Below are positions 57,491-64,000 of a stretch of DNA of 64,000 nt, one piece after another. The DNA comes from Clitopilus passeckerianus (Eukaryota > Basidiomycota > Agaricomycetes > Agaricales > Entolomataceae). The position numbers and the translations under genes were made by a program. The stretch covers positions 124,001 through 188,000 of the forward strand of contig CALYLX010000126.1 of the NCBI GenBank assembly GCA_944990035.1, read 5' to 3'. The notes under the pieces were generated by a model that saw nothing but the letters and a program-made list of their open reading frames with translations, did not search any database and was not told the DNA's origin. Position 1 is the stretch's first letter. Each line of letters begins with the position of its first letter.

Positions 57491-60400
57491 ATGAAGAGGT
57501 CGCCCGAATCACCTCGCGAAGCACAAGATCCCAAGAGACCGCGAACCGATGAAGAGGTCGGAGAGGATCAGTCACATCTTTGGCTTCCAAATGCCAACGA
57601 ATATCCGAGCAGTTATGCAGGTCTTATCGATCCCTGGCGGAGCCCCGAAATTCCATATGAAGACGCACCGTTCATACAGAAGCCTCCCACGCCAGTCCCA
57701 GGGGAATCGTCCAGCTGGAAACCGCACTCTGCTGGGCCGTCAGGTCCCTTGCACGTCTCTACTGCTGCTGTCCAGTCAAATGTTTGGCTGCCGACTGCCA
57801 ACGAATACCCAAGGAATTATTCGCCAATATCTAACTTCCCGACGACTGAGTCTGTCGACCCTTGGTCCCAGCCCCGGTCAAGCTCTGAGGCTCCATACGG
57901 AGCGGTAGCATTCTTGCAGAACCCTCAGGCCGCAAGCTCAAGTGACTTGCCGGCACCAACAGATATCGCCCACTTGTCTGGGCCAACGTCCGCAGTGGAA
58001 GTCTCCAAAGTGACGGAGCCAACTCTCCCGCCAATATATCAACCAAGCGAAGCGATATCGACTTCCACACATGCCCAGAGATTTTCACCTAACCCCGATG
58101 TGGCCAAGACAGCAATGTCGATGCAATCATGCAATCTCTCGTCAGGACGAGACGTTACGCTCACCACCGCCACGGTCAACAACTACTATGATCGGCCGAG
58201 CCAACGTTCAGGTAGCTGCGTTTCCCAATGTCCTGAGGAATTCCTCGAACTGACATTTTCTCTAGATTTACGACAGAAGATGTTGGATTGGTTGTCGCCG
58301 TTGAACTATCACGCGATTCAGAAGGACACCTTTGAGAGAGTATCCAAAGGAACCGGGGAATGGCTTCTACAGCAAGAAGACTTCAAGAATTGGCTCTCAA
58401 CCCCGTCCGGAACACTTTGGGGTGTCGGGATTCGTGGGTCCCGTTTACTGACATATTTTTCGGCCAATCCCCTGACCTGGTGACTAGCTGGAGCGGGAAA
58501 AACATATCTTGCGTAAGGACAGCACCTCCTCACAAGGAATCTCCGATCTCACTGGCAGCTAATAGATCCATCGTCATTAACCATCTCAAACGAAATGCGG
58601 CTTCCACCAAGAACCCCGACTCAAGCTGTTCGGCGGTCGTCATCTATGTATACTGCCGTTACAAAGATGATCTCTCAGCAACCCAGATTCTTGCTTCCCT
58701 GTTGAGACAGCTTGTCGAGAAGTGTGAAGAGGCTGCAAAATATGTCGAGCACAATCTTTACAATCGCTGTATGGCTGAAAAGACGGGCTTTACACACTCA
58801 GATATTACCACGATGCTTCGGGCAGTTACAGGTTCTACTCGACAGGTTTTCGTTGTAGTGGATGCGCTAGACGAGCTGCGGGACACAGTTCGACATACAC
58901 TCGTGGATTTTCTTGTCGTGCTTCAGAAATCACTATTCATGACATCCAGGGACCTACGCCTCCGGAGTCTCCTTCCAAACTTCAACATACGGCCTCCATC
59001 TGAAGACTTCCGTACCTTCGTCAATGGAAAGTTGAACACACTGCCAGACCTGCAGGCATTATTCGATGGCAAGGAGGAAGCGTTAAATGAGATCATAAGA
59101 CAGGTCGAGGAACAATCAGACGGAATGTCAGTATCTTCAACTCGAATATTTTCTGTATTCTCGTGTGCAAAAAATAAACCCTTCATTCAGGTTTCTCCTA
59201 GCTGCATTGCAGCTTTCAACTCTAGATGGTGTAGCCACCATCAGTGACCTTCGAAAGGAGCTCAAGGAGTTGCCGAAGACTCTTGACGGAATGTACCGCC
59301 TAAGGATGGACCGCATCGCAGCACAAAGACAGGCTAAGCGGTCTCTGGCGCTTCGTGCACTTCTATGGGTTACTTAAGCTACCCGGTCCCTCGAACTTAA
59401 AGAACTTTTGGTTGCACTGGCTATCAAACCGGGAGCCACCGTTTTTGATCCAGACGCCATCACAAATGAAGGAACCCTTGTTTCTCTTTGTGCTGGCCTT
59501 CTCACTGTGGAAAAGGAGAGCGGAACTGTCCGCTTGGTTCGTAAGTACTCTTGCTTGATTTGAAATACTACAAGGCTTATTACTACGACTCACCTAACTT
59601 TTCAGATTTCACGGCCCAGGACTTCTTTGATTTCTACCACTTCGAAATTCCCGACACTCCGGATCCCCCACACTCATACATAGCCGCCGTCTGTGCTACC
59701 CATTTGGAGATTTCTGGATATGACTGGGCAGGCTTGAACGGTAACTATCAGTTCGCTGAGTTTGCTCGCTCAAGACCATTCTACGACTATGCTTGCTGGA
59801 ATCTCGGCCTTCACCTCGCGAAAATTCTACCAGACACTAGAACTTTAGAAAACATTCCCCAGACCATACTACATTTTCTTCTGGAATGGCCTTCTTTGGT
59901 ATTACAAATGGGTACTGGGATTTATCAGTACCTGCATGTTGGGACCGCAGCCCATTTTGCAGCCTTCTACGGCCTTCTACCATTAATGGATCAGCTCTCT
60001 GGAGATGTCAACACACTTTCTACTGCTGGATATACCCCACTCTACTATGCATGTAGAAGAGGCCATACACTCATGGTGGCCCATCTCCTCTCTAACTTCA
60101 ACATTGGGGTGAATGACTCTGTGGCTTCTAGAGAGCAGATGACACCCCTTCATGTTGCAGCTAAGCATGGCCATGATTCCGTTGTCAAGCTGCTTCTTGC
60201 CACCCCCGGTATACATGTGAACGCAGAGGATGGGGTAATGAGGACTGCACTTTGCCTCGCATCTGAAGAGGGCCATGATTCCATTGTCACACTGCTTCTT
60301 GCCACTCCTGGTATAGATGTTAACACAAAGGAACCTGATGGATGGACTACTCTTCACTATGCTTCACGAGCCGGTAAAGCCCCAGTTGTGCAGCAGCTTC

Positions 60401-60690
60401 TCAGCTTTCCTGGCATAGAGATCAATGCTCAGGAGAAAGATGGATGGACTGCACTTCACCTTGCATGTGATATTGGGCACAAGCAGGTGGTTCAACTCCT
60501 TCTTGACTCTCCCGGCATCAATGCCAATGCCAGGATAACCAAAGACTGGGCTGAGTATCCAGCAGGCTCTACAGCACTTGACATTGCCATCGAGCAGGGT
60601 GATGAGGATATTGTTGCACTGTTTAAGGAGCGGGGATACACTAAAGATGACTTGGACACAGATACTGTATCTGACACACGGCCACTGTAG
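57491..60690 (+). pseudogene. NLR-F: NACHT-ankyrin protein with NLS-like head and one premature TAA
   Basis: Exons 57491-58211, 58266-58433, 58488-58512, 58566-59126, 59191-59540 and 59606-60690 join to a multiple of three. The head (240 residues) starts MKRSPESPREAQDPKRPRTD, a basic NLS-like start shared with NLR-B. It contains two copies of a WLP-ANEYP phrase (about 57,570-57,620 and 57,785-57,830). The pre-NACHT motif is diverged (AMSMQSCNLSSGRDVTL). NACHT parts: WLSPLNYHAIQKD, GAGKTYLAS, FVVVDALDEL, MTSRDLRL. In exon 5 a TAA at 59375-59377 replaces Tyr or His of the paralogues in LLWVT(Y/H)ATRS. Before and after it the frame is open, ending with about seven ankyrin units and DTVSDTRPL. 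One base change is enough to explain the lesion (TAT to TAA). Confidence 0.87.
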
Positions 60691-62546
60691 ACATGCGGAC
60701 AATTTACTCTATATCTACATATCTCATCCATACTGATTACCTCGTTGACATTGTACTATACCTCGTGTAGAACTTAGAGTACATATTCAGTGCCTCGACA
60801 TTCTCTTCCTTTTCTTTCGCCGCCGTCCATCGCCGTCCATCACACTCTTTCACATCTTGTTGCACGGGTATGGTCCTCCCTGCAGCTATGTTAGCCATAT
60901 ACAAGAAGCATATGAATAGCGTAATTTACCTATTTACGACTCGTTACCACGACTCGCTTCTCGAAGGCCGAATTGCCCCAGATGCGTCGTGCGGCGTTTG
61001 CTACTATGGTTTGCAGCTCGAGGTGTCCCTGTCGTTTCCAGAGGGGAGGAAACGGCCACGAGAGAGCAGTCTGATAAGAAGGGAAGAGGCATCCGTTAGA
61101 ACTGTCAATCACGAAGCGTCGAGAAGATGATGTTATCTTACCTACGACATTGACGTAACGGCCCATGTCCAAATTTCTAGGCATTATGACTTCTCATTGC
61201 TCTAGCATCCGCTGAATCGTAACAGCTTCGCGAACGTGCCTTCGGAAGGTTCGGCCGCCCCGTCGTTGATAGCTGGGACTGCTGGGGTGGCTACACACCA
61301 ATGATCACATGGCGAAGACAGCTCAGTACCGAGGAGAAGCGGGAGTCTGATCTCGGGACACACCAGTCCAACTGCTGGAGGGATGTAGCGAAAGTCGAGC
61401 GAACGAGAGGAGTGTTCTGGGACGCGAGTTTTCCCAACCGCCTGAGCTAAATGGTAATGAAGGCTGACTCGAGAGTATGTTTGCGCAAGATCTGGAGCTT
61501 TATATGCGGACAGTATCGAGGTGGTGTTCGCAGTGGTAGATGGCACGAAGCTACTCGCATACATCCAACTGGCCAAATGAGCGCGTGAGGGATTGCAAGA
61601 AGGGTGCGAACAGATGCAATAAAATCTTGAACTTCTTGTGCTGGTCGTTCGAGGGTCTTTTCGGCAAGCGTACTAGGCAGGCCCAAAAATCGCCTCGGAG
61701 TATCTCACCAACAGTAACGGGCTGGGTACGACCAATTAATATAACGGACAATTTCGAGAGGATAAAACACGTACCGTCGCCGAGTTTGCTCGCTACAATT
61801 GCCTTGACCGCAGCTGGAAGCTCATACTGGCGTATTAACGATAGAGACAGCCTTGGTTCTGATAGTCTCCTGTAGTTCTGACGAACCCTTCTGAAAGGGT
61901 GCGGTGGTCTGTCTGGTCGCAGCCTTGGCGTGTAGCGTGGTGGGAATATTCTCCAAGGTCTGAATATAAGCTTCTTCGATAGGTGAGCGTTGTGTATCTC
62001 TGCAGATAGAAGGGTGTACCAACCGTGCCCGTGCCCGAGCCCCTTTGACTGTATATATTCGATCCCCGGCCGGTTGATGACACTTAGAGAGTGCTCTCTC
62101 TGAGGATTTGAATATCTTCACGCCAGTGGGCGATATGTTGTCCCTGTCGTTTCAGTGTTGCTTTCAAAGGGAAAGAGTTGGCTCTACAGACTGAGGAATA
62201 GAGATGTCAGCGTTGATGCTGTTCAATAAGGGGAATGAATGATTGATTACCAGGGCCAGCAGCTCCCAGGATTGACTTAGGTTCTGCCTAATAGCACAGA
62301 TTGAAGGACTAGTACTATTAGCGGTCATGGAGCGGGTTGAAGTTGAGCATGCTCACAAAAGTTGTAGGTCATCCGGTGATGATGTATATGTGACGGCTAA
62401 GGTCGGGGACCAGTTGGGAGAGAGCGGGACACTTTCCCGTAAGTATAGTTGCACAAGCTGGGGCGATTGAGGCCTGAGGGCTGATCACAAGTCTACTGAG
62501 CAAGGGGAAGGCAATGGGAATGGATGTGAGAGCGAAAAGCCTAGAG
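60691..62546 (-). pseudogene. Minus-strand partner block, copy 9 (convergent with NLR-F), best preserved
   Basis: The least damaged copy. Minus-strand pieces in order from the telobox: HHRMTYNFC before GTGAGCATGC (about 62,345-62,370); NLSQSWELLAL before GTAATCAATC (about 62,250); QNYRRLSEPRLSLSLIRQYE then LPAAVKAIVASKLGDG before GTACGTGTTT (about 61,765-61,880); PVTVGE; an intron-like GTAAGATAAC...GACAG (about 61,102-61,141); LTDASSLLIRLLSRGRFLPS; and the end IWGNSAFEKRVVV with a stop at about 60,930. Frames between these pieces cannot all be joined, so a functional gene is uncertain. No family is recognised. It could still be a spliced non-coding or short-peptide transcript. Confidence 0.4.
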
Positions 62547-62605
62547 TGGGTTAGGGTTATTGCCCCTTTCGGCGATTTTGCCTTTCCTTCACACCACTAT
62601 CTTAT
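62547..62605 (+). repeat. Telobox element copy 9
   Basis: TGGGTTAGGGTTATTGCCCC, TTTCGGCGATTTTGCCTTTC, CTTCACACCAC. CTACGTCAT follows at 62,668. Confidence 0.65.
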
Positions 62606-63250
62606 CTTTAGAATCATAGTCGAGGGCCGAGAACTTGAGACAAACTACCTTTAACCATGCAACCACCTACGTCATAACAACACTGAAATCATTCGATTGA
62701 TCCTAGAGCGCCATAAAATACCTAGTTCTAACGCAAATAATGATGGATGGACCTGGTTGAAGAAGCCGTTCCGTGGGCCCAACGAGTGGTGTACCCATAA
62801 CTCACCATGCTCGCTCAAGCATGGCAGGATGGGCGGAGTGACTACTGGGGAGGTTGCATACGTGAAATGGCAGAGTAGGGGGCATTCTTTGTGCATATCA
62901 TGACATTGGCGAGATAGTATACAATATCTGCTGTAAAATTCGACTTCAATATAACAGGGGTATCGATACATTCCATCGTGTCATTATTTTTGGTTCGACT
63001 GCATACGCCTCTTGCGTACATATGTTGGTTGGACGACAGCGGGGCCAATAGCTCGAGTTCTCTCATGCTCGTTGTGGCTTGCCTCAGTTTCGACTGAAGG
63101 CAACGCGTCCACGTGACTGAAATTAACGCGTCGCGTCGCGATATTTTCTTTTGCGTTTCGTGAACGAGGCAGATGGTTGTTGAGACGGCTCGGTCTGGAC
63201 CACAACAAACTCCGTAGCATTGACAGTGGCCATCTTGGCAATCTATTGCA
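62606..63250. other. Spacer between telobox 9 and the monooxygenase
   Basis: No gene supported. It holds the third ACGCGT/CACGTG cluster and the 3' flank of the monooxygenase. A 68-codon plus frame at 62697-62903 has no motif. Confidence 0.4.
63102..63149 (+). promoter_or_regulatory. ACGCGT/CACGTG cluster, copy 3
   Basis: AACGCGTCCACGTGACTGAA, ATTAACGCGTCGCGTCGCGA, TATTTTC. It keeps the order AACGCGTCCACGTG, 8-10 bases, ACGCGTCGCG, ATTTTC of copy 1. Here it lies about 100 bases beyond the stop of the monooxygenase, not in an obvious promoter. Confidence 0.5.
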
Positions 63251-64000
63251 CTACTCCGACACGCCTTCGGGTATGACAACCTCGTAATGGCTCCAATTTG
63301 GCCGCCGCAACCACCACCAAAATAGCACGCCAGAACCTGCAAGTAACAGAATTCGTCAGCAAGATCCTCAATCCGCAAAAACCCTATTCCACGCTCACCC
63401 GGGAATATACTGAAAACCTTCTCAGTGCCATTGACCCGGTACCCGGATGCACACCCAACGAAAACTGAATTATCGAAGCGTTTCTGTATCTTCTTGTTAT
63501 TTTCATCTGTTGCTGCAATGGTTGGAGTAACGGAGACGATCTTGCGCTCGAGTATCGGGCGTATCAGCTGGAGGGTGTAGCCAATCTGTAATCAGATGCG
63601 TGAGCGAGATCCTAGAGCGTAAAAGTGAAGCTGAGACGGCTTACCTGGCATTCCACCATATAAATAATAGAAGTATGGCCGGTCGCAGTATTTGGGCCTA
63701 AGCAATGCATTCAGAATCCAACCGTTACCAGATACAGTGAGCAAAAGCAAACCTTTCAGGGTGAAGAAATTTGGAAATCCTGGAGTCGTCGTACTAAGGT
63801 ATGCCGTTGGTCCGCCTTGACTATCGTGGTACTGTTGAATAGTTTGCCCGTTCAAGCCTTTGACGGGCAATGCAAATTGATCCTTAGAAGTATCACAGTG
63901 TGAGCGATTTCACGAGGGCTTTGTGATTGCTGTAATACATACCGCTGCGAATCCGGTAGCGAGAATGATGGTGTCAAAGGTCAAGCGCTCGTCTGCGATC
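63251..64000 (-). CDS. Baeyer-Villiger-type flavin monooxygenase, C-terminal part
   Basis: Exons on the minus strand: beyond 64000 to 63943, 63753-63882, 63645-63697, 63399-63585 and 63251-63336. Introns are 49-62 nt, all GT-AG. The visible protein begins [20 protein letters not shown], the ATGF motif that marks the NADPH-domain end of class B flavin monooxygenases, then [20 protein letters not shown] and [14 protein letters not shown], followed across an intron by [20 protein letters not shown]. These match the C-terminal FAD-domain signature of BVMO-like enzymes, which insert oxygen into ketones or oxidise heteroatoms. The end is [20 protein letters not shown] and VSE, as in BVMO relatives of fungal secondary metabolism. 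The FAD-binding GxGxxG and fingerprint motifs lie outside the window, so substrate and subclass are open. Confidence 0.9.

Noticed and set aside
18262..62605. Interstitial telomere arrays or a chromosome end
   Set aside because: Each site has only one or two TTAGGG-like units inside a longer conserved non-telomeric composite; no tandem array is present.
1..64000. CRISPR arrays, bacterial operons, riboswitches, rRNA genes
   Set aside because: None seen. Gene structure is eukaryotic throughout and repeats are dispersed, without regular spacers.

Overview
The window looks like nuclear DNA of a mushroom-forming basidiomycete (Agaricomycetes). Genes are cut by many 45-65 nt GT-AG introns. Neighbours include basidiomycete seven-transmembrane families and a secreted nuclease-like/jacalin fusion. 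Most striking is an expanded array of NACHT-ankyrin NLR genes. No bacterial, organellar or viral gene was recognised.

Layout. 1-2,900 (-): 5' part of a P4-type lipid flippase. 4,031-5,473 (-): secreted endonuclease/exonuclease/phosphatase-fold protein with a C-terminal jacalin-like lectin domain. 6,450-8,371 (+) and 8,528-9,850 (-): two convergent seven-transmembrane genes, the first possibly broken. 11,166-13,415 (+): acetolactate synthase (ILV2), the clearest housekeeping gene. 13,979-60,690: six NLR paralogues, named here NLR-A (13,979-16,821 +), B (19,657-22,712 -), C (29,212-31,965 +), D (40,209-43,447 +), E (50,464-53,332 +) and F (57,491-60,690 +). 24,663-26,024 (+): a nucleotidyltransferase-like gene inside the array. 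34,409-36,688: a non-autonomous transposon-like element built around a 1.37 kb fold-back. 63,251-64,000 (-): 3' part of a Baeyer-Villiger-type flavin monooxygenase.

All six NLRs share one exon plan: variable head, 165-168 nt exon, 25 nt microexon with the Walker A P-loop, NACHT exon, 350-356 nt exon, ankyrin exon. Joined exons are a multiple of three in every gene. B, C and D are open. A, E and F are each stopped by exactly one in-frame TAA at three different sites. The heads have no known effector domain but carry a shared short motif just before NACHT.

Between the NLRs lie long duplicated stretches. Nine copies of a telobox-like element (GGTTAGGGTTACC and relatives) occur, all in one orientation. 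To the left of each, on the minus strand, lies a decayed transcription-unit-like block with conserved splice-like signals and an unrecognised product. Five of these blocks face the 3' end of an NLR. The array therefore looks like repeated duplication of a module: upstream spacer, NLR (+), partner block (-), telobox. No function for the partner blocks can be given from sequence alone.
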